This document shows positions 31,211 through 42,859 of a stretch of 64,000 nucleotides of DNA, piece by piece. Where the stretch lies: assembly GCA_019448385.1 (NCBI GenBank), contig JAGTXO010000009.1:1054001-1118000 (forward strand), in the 5' to 3' direction. The notes beneath the pieces are model-generated. The model did not search any database and was not told where the DNA came from. It saw only the letters and a list, made by a program, of their open reading frames with translations. The position numbers and the translations under genes are program-made. How positions within the stretch are numbered: the stretch's first letter is position 1; every line of letters starts with the position of its first letter. This DNA comes from Diacronema lutheri. Lineage: Eukaryota > Haptophyta > Pavlovophyceae > Pavlovales > Pavlovaceae.

Positions 31211-34007
31211 ACGGACGAGACGAGAGGTGCGGAGGAGCCGCGCCGCCCTCGCCGCCCCCATGCGGTCCTTGGGCCGCTCGAGGTGGCGAAGAGCCCGGTC
31301 AATGCGGGGTTCTCGCTCTCCGAGACCGGCACCTTCTCGAAGGGTGGCTTTGCCATCACGCGCGCCGGCATCAAGGCGTCACCGCTCGGCCCGCGCGAGG
31401 TCTCACACATGCGCTACGCTGACCTGACGGTGCTCCGGACGCTGGGTGCGGGCGCCAGCGCGGTAGTCAAGGTTGCGAGGCACGGGCCGACGGGCAAGCT
31501 TGTTGCGCTTAAGGTGAGATCGCGCGCGCGCGCGCGCGGTGGCGCAAAGGGCGGCCGGCGCGCGCGCGCGCCAACCGCGCGCGCTGGGCGGCGCGCGCGC
31601 GCGCCGCGCGGCCGGCCTGGCGCTCGCTCACCCGCCTCGCCGCATGCGTCGGGATCGGGCTACGCGGCGCAGATACTCAACATGATGGCCGACGCCGCCA
31701 CACGCGAGCAGGCCGTCAATGAGCTGCGCGTGCTGCACGCGTGCTCGTCGCCGCATCTCGTCTCCTTTTTTGACGCCTTCTACGCCGACGGCTCACTCAT
31801 GATCGCGCTCGCGCTCGCGCGCTGCTCGCTCGCGGATGTGTTCAGCGGTGCGGCGCGCGCGAGCGCGCGCATGAGGCGGCGGCGGCGGCAGGCTGCGCGG
31901 AGCAAGGCCCAGCGTGCGCCCCCTTCCCCGCCCCGCCCCGCCCCCCTTTTCCTTCTCCTTCCGCCTCATGCGACACCCGACTGGCGCGCGCGGCGCTTCG
32001 CCCGCCGCGCGTGGCTGGCGCGTGGCCGTACGCTCGCTCGCTCGCGCAGCCATGCGCGCCAAGCTCGTAGGCGCGTCGGCCGACGCGGCGAGGCACATGC
32101 AGTCCGGGCGGAACGCATCGCCCGTGGGAGAGTCCGTGGTCGGAGCGGGTCCGGGAGCGGGCCCGGGAGCGAGTCCGGGCGGTACGGCCGGCGTCGCGGC
32201 TGAGCGCACTTCGCCGCTCGGCCCGCGGCTCTGCGGCGCGGCCGGCGCGAGCGCCGAACTCGCGCCGCTTGACGAGACGAGACGGGTGCGTGCTTCGGAG
32301 GCCGCCGCCGCCCAGACCGGGGCCCCGATCGGGGCGGCGGCCGGGGCCTCGACCTGGGCTCGTGCGGCCGCGCTCCCGGAACGCGTCCTCGCCGCTGTGC
32401 TCGTGCAGGCCCTGCGTGGGCTGGCCTACCTCCACTCCGTGCGCCACCAGGTGCATCGCGACCTCAAGCCGGCAAATATGCTCATTTCGGAGCACGGTGC
32501 GCGCACGATGGGGTTCCCCCCCCCCCCCCCCCCCCCCCCCCCCACCCACCCACCCACCCCCCCACCCACCCACCACCACCACCACCAGCACTTCCTTCCC
32601 ACCCACCCCGCGCGCGAATGCCCGGCCGTGCGCGCGTGAGTCGAGCGATTCGCCTGCCCTCAGCCGTGAATTGAAAGGCGCGTGGCGCCCCGGACTCTCC
32701 ACCCCGCCCCGGACTCACCACCCCACGCCTGCCCTTGGCAGGCGTGCTGACGCTGTCCGACTTTGGCATCGCGAAGGCGCTCGACAACACGCGCGGCATG
32801 GCCTCGTCATTCGTCGGCACCACGCTCTACATGGCGGTGCGGCGCGCGACGAGCGAAGCGGACGCGGGGAGCGCGTGGCTGCAGTGGGCGACTCTGACAC
32901 GGCGCACGCGCCGCGCGCGATCGGCGGCGTTGCGGTCTCCCGCCGCGACGAGCGCCGGCGCAGTGCCTGCGGTGCCATCGTCCGCGCGCGCTGTCCGGAT
33001 GCCATCCGGACTCGGCACGCGCGCCAAGTTCGCATCGCTCGCCGCTCACTTTGCCCCCTCGCCTGCGGCCGCACCACGCTCCGTGGTGCCGCACCGCCCC
33101 GCCACGCCCGCCACGCCCGCCACGCCCCGCCCTGCCACGCCCCGCCCGCCCCCGCCCCGCCTCGCCCCGCCCCGCCCGGCCCGCCGCCCCTCCCGCTCCC
33201 CCCGCCTCAGCCCGAGCGAATTGCCGGCGACGAGTACGCGTACGGTTCCGACATCTGGTCTCTCGGGATTGTCGGGCTCGAGGGCGCGCGCGGCGTGCAC
33301 CCGTTCTCGCACCTGCGCTGTTACTACGACATCGTCGAGGAGCTCGGAGGAGCGCAGTCCGCCGCACTCGATCTGCGAGCCGACGAGCCTCTGCCCGCGC
33401 GTGCCGCCAACTTCCTTGGCCGGTGGTGCGCGCCACGCGCTCGCGCGCGCGCGCCGCACGCGTCTTGCGAGGCGCGCGGCTGCCGCGCCCGCCTGCGCGC
33501 TCGTACGAGCGCCCTCTCGCCGCCAGCCCGCGCTTCGACCGTCGGTGAGCCCGCAGCGGCCTCAGCGTGTAACTGTGCGCGCGACACCGCACTGCCACGC
33601 CGCGCAGCCTGTGCAAGCGCGCGGCGGACCGGCCGACGGCGGTCGAGTTGCTGGGGCACGAGTTCTTCGATGCGGTGGCGCAAAGGGAGGCCGCCGGCGC
33701 GCAGCCGGCCGCGCGCGACGCGCAGGGCGTGGCTGAGGCGGAGCCTGGCGCGGAGGCAGAGGCGGAAGCGGTGCGCCTGGGTGCGATTGTCCGGGACTGG
33801 ATCGAGGCTTCGCAACTGCCGCTCGCGCCCGTCGTCACGGAGGCCGAGTTTGCGGCGGAGGGCGAGGGCGAGGGCGAGCCGCTCGCGCTCGTTCGCGAGA
33901 GCGACGCGCCGCCCGCGTCGCCGGGAGTGGAGAAGAAAGGCGGCAGAGGCGGCCGCAAAATCTCGGAAAAGATGAGCGAGCTTGAGCGGCAGCTCGCAGA
34001 GCTGTGA
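31205..34007 (+). CDS. MAP kinase kinase (MEK/STE7-like)
   Basis: Exons 31205-31513, 31673-31847, 32050-32496, 32742-32836, 33211-33425 and 33608-34007 give 546 residues; all five junctions are in phase. Motifs: glycine loop LGAGASAVVKV, ATP lysine in VALK at the end of exon 1, MEK-like NELRVLHACSSPHLVSFFDA, HRDLKPANMLI, SDFGIAK, FVGTTLYM-A-PERI and SDIWSLGIVGLE, then CLCKRAADRPTAVELLGHEFF. NELRVLH..SSP and YMxPERI are typical of MKKs, which phosphorylate MAP kinases. Exon 3 contains a ~95-residue Gly/Ala-rich insert in the N-lobe/hinge region. The usual EYMDxGSL is altered to ALALARCSLADVF. The C-terminal ~120 residues are acidic then basic. Intron 3 has a 28-base poly(C) run (32516-32543). 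Confidence 0.85.
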
Positions 34008-34058
34008 CGAGTACGTAGTGTAGCTCGCTCACTTGCGCGCCGGCCCGCCACCTCAAGC

Positions 34059-35467
34059 TCATGGGGCCGCCGCGCCCGCGCGGATCGCCGCATTCGTGCG
34101 CGCCACGACGTCGATGAGAAGGCTCTTGGACGGGTCGGCACGATAGGCGCGACCCTCGGTCGCGAACGCGGAAGCGACCGCGTGCGCGAAGCGCTCGTAT
34201 TCGCGCAGCGAGACGTTTGTCGGCGGGGCGCGCGACGTCGCATGGCTGGCGGCGGCTTTTGCGGCGGTCGCGTTGTTGAGCGCAAACAGCATGTCGCGCG
34301 CGCTTTGGCGCTCGTGGCGCTGGACGCACATGCCACGCGCGCGGACGATCGGCGGCGCTACGGTGAGGAGCGCCTTGAGTCGCCTCGTGAGGAATTCCCT
34401 GCTGGCATGCGCCTCGCCAAAGGTGGCAGCCAGCTTGCGGGGGAGGAGGACGGCGTCAACAAACGCGAGGACCGCCTTCGTACCGACGACGCTCAGCACG
34501 CTCTGCAACAGTAGCTCGGATGGCATCGTCGGCGCCTGCAGGATGAGCGCGGCCAGGTCGCCTGGCTCGCTCAGCAGGCCCTTGCCTTCAAACTTGGTGC
34601 CGAGCGCCTTGAGGAGCATGTCCGTGAGCGAGCGCGTGTGCACGTGCACGAGCGCGCTGTCCGCGTAGCTTGGCTCGCGCGCGCCCCTCGCAATCACGTT
34701 GACCTCGCCGCACGCTGCACCTGCCCGCATGGTCGACATGAAGCCGTCGTGATACACGCGCACGCGCGACTTGCGGTCTGCCGTGTCGATGCAGTGCGGC
34801 CTGACGGCCGTGGCGAGCGACGTGCGCACAATGTGCCTGCGGCGGGTGCACGCACGAGCGGCGGCGCGCAATGGGATCCCGCGCGAAGCTCCGGCCGAGC
34901 AAGCGCCCCGACCGCCACGCGCGCGCAGCACCTATGCAGGAAGTGCGGCGTCGTCGCGCTGCCGAGCACCATACGAGCGAATGGTTGCTCCTCCGCGCAG
35001 AAGGGCGCCATGTGGTCGACCATCAGCCAGCGGAAGTAGAACATGTCAACGCGGCCGTGTGCCGCCTCGACGCGGTCGACGAACGCGCCGATCGATGGCG
35101 CGTCGAGAACGAGGAACTCGTCCGCGTCGACCGTGAAGAACCATTCGGCACGTGCGGCGAGGGCGAGGTGCAGGTACTCTGCGAGCAGCCCATCGGCATG
35201 ATTTGGCACGTGGTGCAACTCAAGCTTTTCCGGGCGGGCGACATTGAGGAGCGAGTGGTTGCCAGTGTCGAGCAGCAGGATGCGGTCAAAGCCGAGGGCG
35301 TCGTAGTAGTCGACGAAGAACTCGACGAACGGCGCGTCGTGGTGCGCGCGCGTGAATAGGAGGAAGCGCGGTGTGGCTGCCGTCGATGCGCGCACGCCCG
35401 TGGTCGGCACGCCCGTCCTGCCTAGCGCGAGCACGAGGACGAGGACGGCGAACGTGGCGCTCTGCAT
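34059..35467 (-). CDS. Secretory-pathway glycosyltransferase (GT2/GT92-like)
   Basis: Exons 35467-34932 and 34836-34059 give 437 residues. The N-terminus MQSATFAVLVLVLALGRTG is a signal peptide or anchor. The GT-A domain follows: ...FVEFFVDYYDALGFDRILLLD, HHVPNHADG, EWFFTVDADEFL with the DAD metal-binding motif, and MFYFRWLMVDHMAPF. Splicing joins PHFLHR|HIVRTSLATAVRP. The layout resembles DUF23/GT92 and the GT2 family 4 clan, which transfer sugars to glycans in the Golgi; donor and acceptor are unknown. The C-terminal third is helical and unlike anything I recognise. The ATG at 35467 is preferred because it begins the signal peptide; an in-frame ATG at 35518 would place a perfect hairpin (35475-35504) in the coding region. 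The 3' end is only 51 bp from the convergent kinase gene. Confidence 0.75.
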
Positions 35468-35474
35468 GGGCGCG

Positions 35475-35504
35475 CCCTCGGAAGGGGTCGCACCCTTCCG
35501 AGGG
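35475..35504 (-). promoter_or_regulatory. Perfect 12-bp hairpin in the glycosyltransferase 5' leader
   Basis: CCCTCGGAAGGG (35475-35486) and CCCTTCCGAGGG (35493-35504) form a stem with a 6-base loop, 8 bases before the preferred ATG. It could damp translation, or be the scar of a foldback insertion. Confidence 0.5.
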
Positions 35505-35766
35505 TGCGTCCTCCTCAAAATAGCGTCGGTACTAGTCGCGGTCAGCCATGACGGCTGAAAAAAAAAAGGGGGGACAAAAAGGGCAAAAAGGAGAACCGGG
35601 AGAACTCAGATCTCGCTTTGCAGGCAGCTTCACGCTCGGCAGGCTGCGAAGTGAGATCCGCGGCCTTTGCGGCCGTGAGGGCGGAGGGGCCGACAAGCGC
35701 GGCGCCGCGCGCGGCGCGCCACAATTCGCGCACGAGGCGAGCGCGCTCCGCCCCGCCGTTCACGAG

Positions 35767-37566
35767 TCACGACACGACGCAGCCCGCCACGCCGCGCGGC
35801 AGACGCGCGCACCCACGCGACGCGCGCGCGGGCGGCGCGATGTGGATGCCGGCGAGGAGCGCCGAATTGGCCGCGCCGGAGGCGCGCATCTGCTCAAACT
35901 CGACGAGCGCCTGCGCGGCCTCGGGCCGGTCGTCGGGGTCGTCCGCCCACATGCGCGCGAGCAGCACTCGAAGGTCGCGCGGCCAGCCGGCGGGCAGGGC
36001 GGGCCGCAAGCCGTGCGTCGCGACGGTCGCCGCGATCCGCGTGCCGGAGACGCGCAGCTCGCTGTACGCGCGGCGCGCCGCGAGCACCTCCCACGCGACG
36101 ATGGCGAGCGAAAACACGTCCACCTTCGTCGAGTAGGCGGTGCGTCTCGAACCGGCGCGACGGCCGGCGCCGTCGCCGTCGTCGTCGCCGCCGCCGCCAC
36201 CGCCGCCGCCACCACCGCCGCCGCCACCGCCACCGCCGCCGCCACCGCCGCCGCGCCCGCCGCCCGTTGATGGCAGCGCAAGAAAGTTCTCGGGCGCCAT
36301 ATACAAATGTGAGCCCGTGCGTCGCGATGGTCTGCCGCCGCCCGCAGAGCGCGAGAGCGAGCTGCCGCGCGCGCTGCGCCCGCCTGCACCCCTGCCCGCG
36401 CGCCCAGTCGCCGCCTCGTTGCTGTCCTTGGCGGGCGCGTCGCGGCCGGGCAGCGGGCTGGACACGCGCCGCTCGGGTTCGTCAAAAGGGAAGCGACTGG
36501 ATGCCATCACCCGGCACAGTCCAAAATCGCAGAGCTTCGCCGCGCCAGTGTCCGTCGAGAGCAGCACGTTCTCCGGCTTCACGTCGCGGTGCGCGACAGG
36601 CGGCCCGCCCGCACCGCCGCCCGCGTGCAGGAAGGCGACGGCGCGGCACACGTCGCTGAGCCATCCGAGCGCCTCGAGTGGCGTGTAGTCGGCGGCGGCG
36701 ATGCGGTCAGACAACGTGCCGCCGCGCACGTACTCGACGACGAGCGCGAGCTCGCCCGCGCCCGCGCTCTCGCTCGGGCTCGCGCGCGCGCGCGCGGCGA
36801 TGGCGGCGGTGGCGGTTACGCTGGCGGGCTCGATTGCGGCGACCGCGGCGGCAGGCGGCACGCGTGCGGGCGTGCGCACGGCCGCGTCGGTGGGCAGCGG
36901 CGGGAGCGACGCGACGCCGACGAGCCGCACAATGTTCGGATGCGGCAGGCTCGAGAGGAGCACCGCCTCGCACAGCAAGTCGGCAGCTGCTGAGACGTTA
37001 CGAGCGCGCGCCTGTGCGGACGCGTCGCGCGGCGGCCGGAGCCGCTTGACCGCGACGAGGACGAACGCGGCGGCGGCCGAGTCGGAGCGACTGCTGGTGC
37101 GCGCCGATTCGGACGGCTCCGAGCCCGCGCCACATCCCGCACCCGCCGACGGCTTGGCCGCCGCGTAGTTGAGCACAAACTCGCCGCGGTGCGCGGGCGA
37201 CGGGCGCGACAGCGCGGACGTGGTCGACGTCGCGAGCGAGGAGGAGGAAGAGGAGTGCGTAAACGCGTCGAGGCGGGCGGGCGGCTCGTTTGGCATGAGC
37301 GGCCGCAGCTCGCACAAGTCCACCCGCGCGTACCCGCCTTCGCCCAGCCGAGCCACCGTTCGCAGCTGCGACGCGTCGACGACTCCCGCGCCGAGCGCGA
37401 GCGCGCGCAGCTGCTGCGTCGCCGAGGCGGCGCCGCTGACCGCGGCGGCGGTGACGAGCCCGCCCGACCGCCGCTGGTCGCCCGCGCGCAGCGCCTTTGA
37501 GATACGGTGCAGCCTGCGCAATTGGCTGGCGGAGTCGGGCGCGCCGGCCCTTGGAGCTCCGAGCAT
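35767..37566 (-). CDS. Tyrosine-kinase-like (TKL) family protein kinase, intronless
   Basis: 599 residues in one exon. The kinase domain begins ~residue 65: glycine loop LGEGGYARVDLCEL, then two long Ser/Ala-rich inserts before and after FVLVAVKRLRPP (ATP lysine), PHPNIVRLVGVASLP, VVEYVRGGTLSDRI, AHRDVKPENVLL, CDFGLCR, a ~65-residue activation-segment insert, GSHLYMAPENF, then a poly-Gly insert (minus strand of ~36180-36260), VDVFSLAIVAWEVLAARRAY and MWADDPDDRPEAAQAL. The VxRLxGV and MWxDDPxxRP motifs are TKL-like. All catalytic residues are present. Function unknown. The start codon lies 38 bp from the edge of the large inverted-repeat element, which therefore occupies its promoter. Confidence 0.82.
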   Translation of the reverse strand: MLGAPRAGAPDSASQLRRLHRISKALRAGDQRRSGGLVTAAAVSGAASATQQLRALALGAGVVDASQLRTVARLGEGGYARVDLCELRPLMPNEPPARLDAFTHSSSSSSLATSTTSALSRPSPAHRGEFVLNYAAAKPSAGAGCGAGSEPSESARTSSRSDSAAAAFVLVAVKRLRPPRDASAQARARNVSAAADLLCEAVLLSSLPHPNIVRLVGVASLPPLPTDAAVRTPARVPPAAAVAAIEPASVTATAAIAARARASPSESAGAGELALVVEYVRGGTLSDRIAAADYTPLEALGWLSDVCRAVAFLHAGGGAGGPPVAHRDVKPENVLLSTDTGAAKLCDFGLCRVMASSRFPFDEPERRVSSPLPGRDAPAKDSNEAATGRAGRGAGGRSARGSSLSRSAGGGRPSRRTGSHLYMAPENFLALPSTGGGRGGGGGGGGGGGGGGGGGGGGGGDDDGDGAGRRAGSRRTAYSTKVDVFSLAIVAWEVLAARRAYSELRVSGTRIAATVATHGLRPALPAGWPRDLRVLLARMWADDPDDRPEAAQALVEFEQMRASGAANSALLAGIHIAPPARASRGCARLPRGVAGCVVS

Positions 37567-37604
37567 CCTGAACGATTTCTCGGATTAATACTATTCCCAA
37601 TTCC

Positions 37605-40367
37605 CATACTGCCGTTGGGTCTGAGTTCGCGGACGAAGGAATAGGAGAGACCCGCGCGCGAAAAAGCGAAAATGGCCGCGAGAGGTGCGCGCGCGCGTCG
37701 CGTCGGCCCCGCGGGAGGTGGCGCGGTGCGTGTCGCGCTATGCGTGTCGCCGCTGCGCGTGGGGGTTCCTGACATACCCGGGAACCCCGCTCTTATAACC
37801 GCGACACGTGCAGGCGGCGCGGCCGCAGCGCCGCGAGCGGCGTCATCATCGGCGTCGGTCGCGGGCACCGGCTCTCGGTCGAGGTCATGAAGATCATCCT
37901 GCGGCGGCTATTTTCTCGGCAGGAGCGCGGTGAGGATTGCGGATGACCTCCACACATCCACCGACACGCTCACGGAGTTGATCGTCCGCGCCACCATCGA
38001 GCGGTACGAGGCCACCGGCATCGTCGATTCCCAGCCGAACAAGCCACACGCTCGGTGAGCCGGCAGCGGACGGCGGCGTCGCGGACGGTGTCGCCGTGCC
38101 GGCCCCGGGTTCCCAAAATGGCCAGGACCCCGCCGCCGCAGCTGCGACATCCGCCGCGCCCGGCCCGCCGGCCGGCGCAGGCGCGCTCGCGGCCCTCCGC
38201 TTGGACGCGGACGCCGGCGCGCGCGCCGGCGTTGGTCGCGTCAAGGTCGCGCGCGCCGGTCCGTTGGACAAGGCGATAGCCGACAAGATGACGCGAGCGA
38301 AGCGCAAGGCCGACCAAGACGAGGCCGATCGCGCGCGCGAGACCTCGGCGCCGGCTGGCGCGCGACCCCGCGTGCCGAGGGTTACCACGTATTCGCCTAC
38401 AACAATTGGCGCGCTGCCGCAGCGCTCGTCTCGCAAGCCCAGCGCTGGCGCAACGAAGCCGCCCGAGAAAGCGGCTCCAGTGCGCGCCCTCGCCGGCGGC
38501 GGGGCCGGCGCGAAGGCCGGTAGCTCGAGCGCGCTGCCGGCGGCCGAGCCGGACGAGCACGAGCCGGACGAGCACGAGCCGGCGCGTGGGCTTAGGGCGG
38601 TGCCCGCGCAGGATTCGGTCAAGTCGTGGCGGACGACTCCGAGGAGGAGGGGAAGGCTTTGGAGACGCTGCGCGTGTACCTCGTGTCCTTTGACGCGTAC
38701 GTTGATGCCCTCTACGTTGATGCCCTCAAGCCGGGCGAGCCATTGTGCGTCAAGCTGGGCGCCAACTCGGGGGACAACGATGCGATCACTCGCGTGCAAG
38801 CTTTAAAAAGGGCCAAGCTCCTCTTCAGTATAGCGCGGAGGCCGCGGAGCTCGCCAAGTCGGAAGCCGCGCGCACGCAGAGGAGAACAAGGTGCACTTTG
38901 CGCCTGCGCTCGGGGAGAAGGCGCAAGCGCAGGCCCGGTCGGCGGAGACGCGCGCCAACATGGACGAGGCGGCCGCAAAGGCGGCGGAGATCAAAGCCGC
39001 GCAGCTTGAGGAGCGCACGGCGGAGACGAGCGATGTGTCGGCGCGCCGGCCCGGCGCGCGAGACGCGTCGCGCCGCTAATCGCGCTCGACCGGCGAAGAC
39101 GGTGAGGATGACGAAGCAACCGCTTCCGCGCCGCTACGCGCTCTCGTTGGTCTACAAGCAGCCGACGGCTTTTACGCGCTGGTCGAGAGCCGCGACGTGC
39201 TCACCACGCTCCTACGCTCGACGCACGACTCGGCTCACGGCAACCTGCCGCAGCCGCCTCACTCCCTTCGGCTCTACCGGATCGGCATCAGCGAGAGGTC
39301 GGCGCGCCCGCAGTGTTCGTCCGCCTGACGCTGATCACCGACGATGCCGACGTGGCGCGCAGGTTTTACGCGCCGAGCGGCGCGCAGCAGGACTTGGACA
39401 TCTGCATTCTTTACCTTGTCGTCGAGGTGACGCCCCCGCCCAAGCACCCTGGCAAGGTCGGTGGCGGCGGCCTCGTGGCGTCGGGCGGCTGGGCCGGCGC
39501 GTTCGGTGCCTGCTCCGCGCCTGTGCCGGCGCCGCAGTCCATTGCTCCCACTATGCCGGCCGCTCAGAGCGTGGCGCTCGCGCAGCAGGTCGCGCAGGCG
39601 CTCGAGTTGTGCAAAGTTGGCTGGGATGCGACCGCGCAGGCGTGAATCAAGGCTGCTGAGCACATCAACAGCAGCGTCGAGCGCGCGCAGCTGTTCCTCA
39701 GCATGCCCGAGGTGTTCTTCTTCGTCGCGGGCCGCTTGGACGCGCTGCATCTTCTTGAGCGAGAGGCCGGCGGCGCAGAAGTTGTAGTGAATGTACTCGC
39801 GCGTGAACGCCTTGAGCGTGACGGCCTGCAGCTCGGCCGCAATCTCGATTAAGTAAAGTCACGGTTGCTCCGCCATGATCGCGAGCATCAGCTCCTGGTC
39901 GAGCTCGCTCATGAGCTTCGCGCACGTCAAGTTCGGCTGGGAATCGACGATGCCGGTGGCCTCGTACCGCTCGATGGTGGCGCGGACGATCGACTCCGTG
40001 AGCGTGTCGGTGGATGTGTGGAGGTCATCCGCAATCCTCACCGCGCTCCTGCCGAGAAAATAGCCGCCACAGGATGATCTGTATGACCTCGACCGAGGGC
40101 CGGTGCCCGCGACCGACGCCGATGATGACGCCGCTCGCGGCGCTGCGGCCGCGCCGCCTGCACGTGTCGCGGTTATGAGAGCGGGGTTCCCGGGTATGTC
40201 AGGAACCCCCACGCGCAGCGGCGACACGCATAGCGCGACACGCACCGCGCCACCTCCCGCGGGGCCGACGCGACGCGCGCGCGCACCTCTCGCGGCCATT
40301 TTCGCTTTTTCGCGCGCGGGTCTCTCCTATTCCTTCGTCCGCGAACTCAGACCCAACGGGCAGTATG
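37605..40367. mobile_element. 2.76-kb element with ~437-bp terminal inverted repeats
   Basis: The left arm 37605-38040 and right arm 39931-40367 are inverted copies beginning CATACTGC(C)CGTTGGGTC; they differ at only a few places by eye. Each arm encodes the start of the same protein ([17 protein letters not shown]...). In the right arm the frame runs on through a region with SAVRIADDLHTSTDTLTESI and RATIERYEATGIV, which resembles a helix-turn-helix of transposase N-termini. The 1.9-kb interior holds several protein-like fragments of unknown family. It is best read as a DNA-transposon-like element, apparently no longer coding for a complete transposase. No target-site duplication was recognised. 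It sits between the TKL kinase promoter and the 3' side of the reductase gene. Confidence 0.75.
38045..39645 (+). other. Interior coding remnants of the inverted-repeat element
   Basis: Protein-like pieces in several plus-strand frames: a charged segment with DKAIADKMTRAKRKADQDEA (~38260-38320), LRVYLVSFDAYVDALYVDAL (~38670-38730), an Ala-rich coiled coil (ENKVHF... to ARDASRR, ~38880-39080), and FVRLTLITDDADVARRFYAP (~39313-39380). None matches a family I know. They look like parts of one or two decayed or interrupted genes. Confidence 0.35.
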
Positions 40368-40823
40368 GACGCATCCAGCCACGGGGAAGGGCATCGCATG
40401 GTCGGATCAGGGCCAGGGGTTGGAGGCGTGGACGCAGGGGCATTGCGTAAGGGTCGGGATTTCGGAGAAGATGGTTGGCCTCGTCGCGTGTGCGCTCACG
40501 CGCGCCTCATGCGGCCGGCGCTCCTCGTCCCGCGCCACGACGCATAATGCTGCCTCTGCGCGCCCCCCGCCCTCCCCCCCCCCCCCCCCCCCCCCCCCCC
40601 CTTCTCCCTCTTCCTCGCAGCACACGCGCGCCCCAGAGAGGCTGAGAGCGCTCGCGCCCGCTCTGCAGTTCGCACCCACCCCCGGATTCCAAAGCTTTGC
40701 GCCCGGACTCGGCCCCGGGCATCCGCCAATGCGCCCCTCATGCGCCGATCCACAAATGACGCGCTGCGCCGCGTCGCCGCGCTGGCGCCGCGCCTGCGCC
40801 GCGCCGCGCCGCGCGCAGCGCGT
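40368..40823. other. Gene-free 456 bp downstream of cytochrome b5 reductase
   Basis: Lies between the inverted-repeat element and the 3' end of the reductase. It includes a 28-base poly(C) run (40574-40601). No supported gene; likely 3' untranslated and spacer sequence. Confidence 0.4.
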
Positions 40824-42815
40824 TCAGAAGGCAACTTGCGCGTCCTTTGCGTGGCCGAGCTTGTCAAGGTTCGCCTGGCACGCGAATTTGACCATCGGTG
40901 GCGGGCCGCACATGAGGACAAGCGTGGATGGCCCAGGCGGCGGCAAGTGCGCCTGGATCATCTCAGCAGTGATGAAGCCCTCAGAGTACTTCCAGTCAGC
41001 GGGCGGACGGTCGAGCGTGTACCTGTCGTGCAGACAATGGGGAGGGGTGTGTGTGCGCGCAAGCACGAGTGAGGCGAGCGGTGGGAAGTCAGGGGCAAAG
41101 TCAGGTCAGTGGGGCGCGCGGTGGCGGGAAAGGGGTTGTCAGGGGCAAAGTCAGGTCAGTGGGGCGCGCGGTGGCGGGAAAGGGGCGGTCAGGGGCAAAG
41201 TCAGGTCAAAGGGGCGCGCGTGGTGGCGGGAAAGGGGCAGCGCAGGGGCAAAGTCCGGTCAAAGGGGCGCGCGTGGTGGCGGGAAAGGGGCAGCGCAGGG
41301 CGGGCGGAGGCGGGTGCATCCCACCAAAGGTTGACGAAACGGTCCGAGTGCTTGGCCTGCAGCTCCTCGAGCATGTCACGCACAAGGATGTCCGCCTCCG
41401 ACTGGTTGGCGTAGAGCAGCGACACCTTGGTCTTGTCAGCAGGGTCTCGCAGGATCGCGGCGATCACCTACACGGTGGACGGGGCGGGAGGGGTCGAAGG
41501 GTGCATGGCGATCGCAGGTGAATGGCGGATGAGAAGGAAGGAGGGAGGACGGGAAGAGGGGAGAAGGGGAGGAAGGGGGCTGCATGCACACATGTGCTGA
41601 AGGAGGACGGGAGCTGGCAGACCCGATGGGTGGACAGCACCAGCGGTTGCAGCGAAGGGGGCTGCATGCACACATGTGCTGAAGGAGGACGGGAGCTGGC
41701 AGACCCGATGGGTGGACAGCACCAGCGGTTGCAGCACCAGCCGCACCTGCAGCATGGGTGTAATGCCGGTGCCACCTGCCATCATCGCAACGTGCTCCAC
41801 CTGCTTCTCCTTGGAGCCGATCTTGAACAGACCGCGCCCCTGTTTTAAAAGAGGGGCACAGCGGGAGGAGGGAAGGCGCGAAGGTGTGAGCGCGTAACGT
41901 TGAAGTGCGCGGCCCCGGACTCGTTCGCGTTGCAGCGCGGCGGGCGCGACACGCCCTCAAAAGCCCAAGCCCCTCCCTCGTGAGCACAGTGCACGCTCGC
42001 CGCCGTCCACCATGTCAGCGGGCGGCGTTGCACCGCCCGCCATTGCACACCCGCACGCGCAGACCGGACCCGGACCGTCACGGGACCCGGACCGTCCCGG
42101 GACCCGGACCGTCCCGGGACCCGGACCGTCCCGGGACCCGGACCGTCCCGGGACCCGGACCGTTTCGGCGCGCGGCCGTCGCGCGGGCGGCGTGGCGCTC
42201 GTGCGGCTCGCGCGGTCCGCGAGGAAAGCCGAGGCCTTCGCCTTTGCCTTCGCCTCGCCGCGTGATGCTGCGCGCGTGCGTGGCGCCTTCAAAAGCGCGC
42301 ACGGCGCGCCATGCATGTACGGCGCCGCGCGTTCCACCGTTGCGCGAGGCGCCTGCGCCCCGCAGCCGCGCCATGCACGCACGCAGTGTCACGCCGCGCC
42401 CACCAGCACCATCATCATCATGCAACACAGGCGGGCGCTGGACGGGGCTGCGACGGCACGCCGCGTCGGCACGCCCGCGCGCGCCGAGCGGCGCGCGCGC
42501 AGGCGCGCCGCTTTTCAAACGGCGGGATGCGTGCCCGAGCGCGGGGCCAAGCGGCAGCTCTTGGCCCGCCGATGTGCGATCCGCGCGTCCGGCGCGCGCG
42601 GCGCGGCGCCTTTCAAAAGCGGCGGCGCCTTTCAAAAGCGGCGGCGTCACCTTATACTCGTTCATGCCCCACGGCCCGGAGATGGTCACCTTGTCGCCCA
42701 GCTTCAGCGAGGCGAGGTACTGCGACATCTTGCCACCGTCCGGGAAACGATCGATCTTGCCACCCTCGTACACCTGCGGCAGGCGGAAGGGTGGGGGTGG
42801 GGGGTGAGCGCGGAA

Positions 42816-42859
<44 letters not shown>

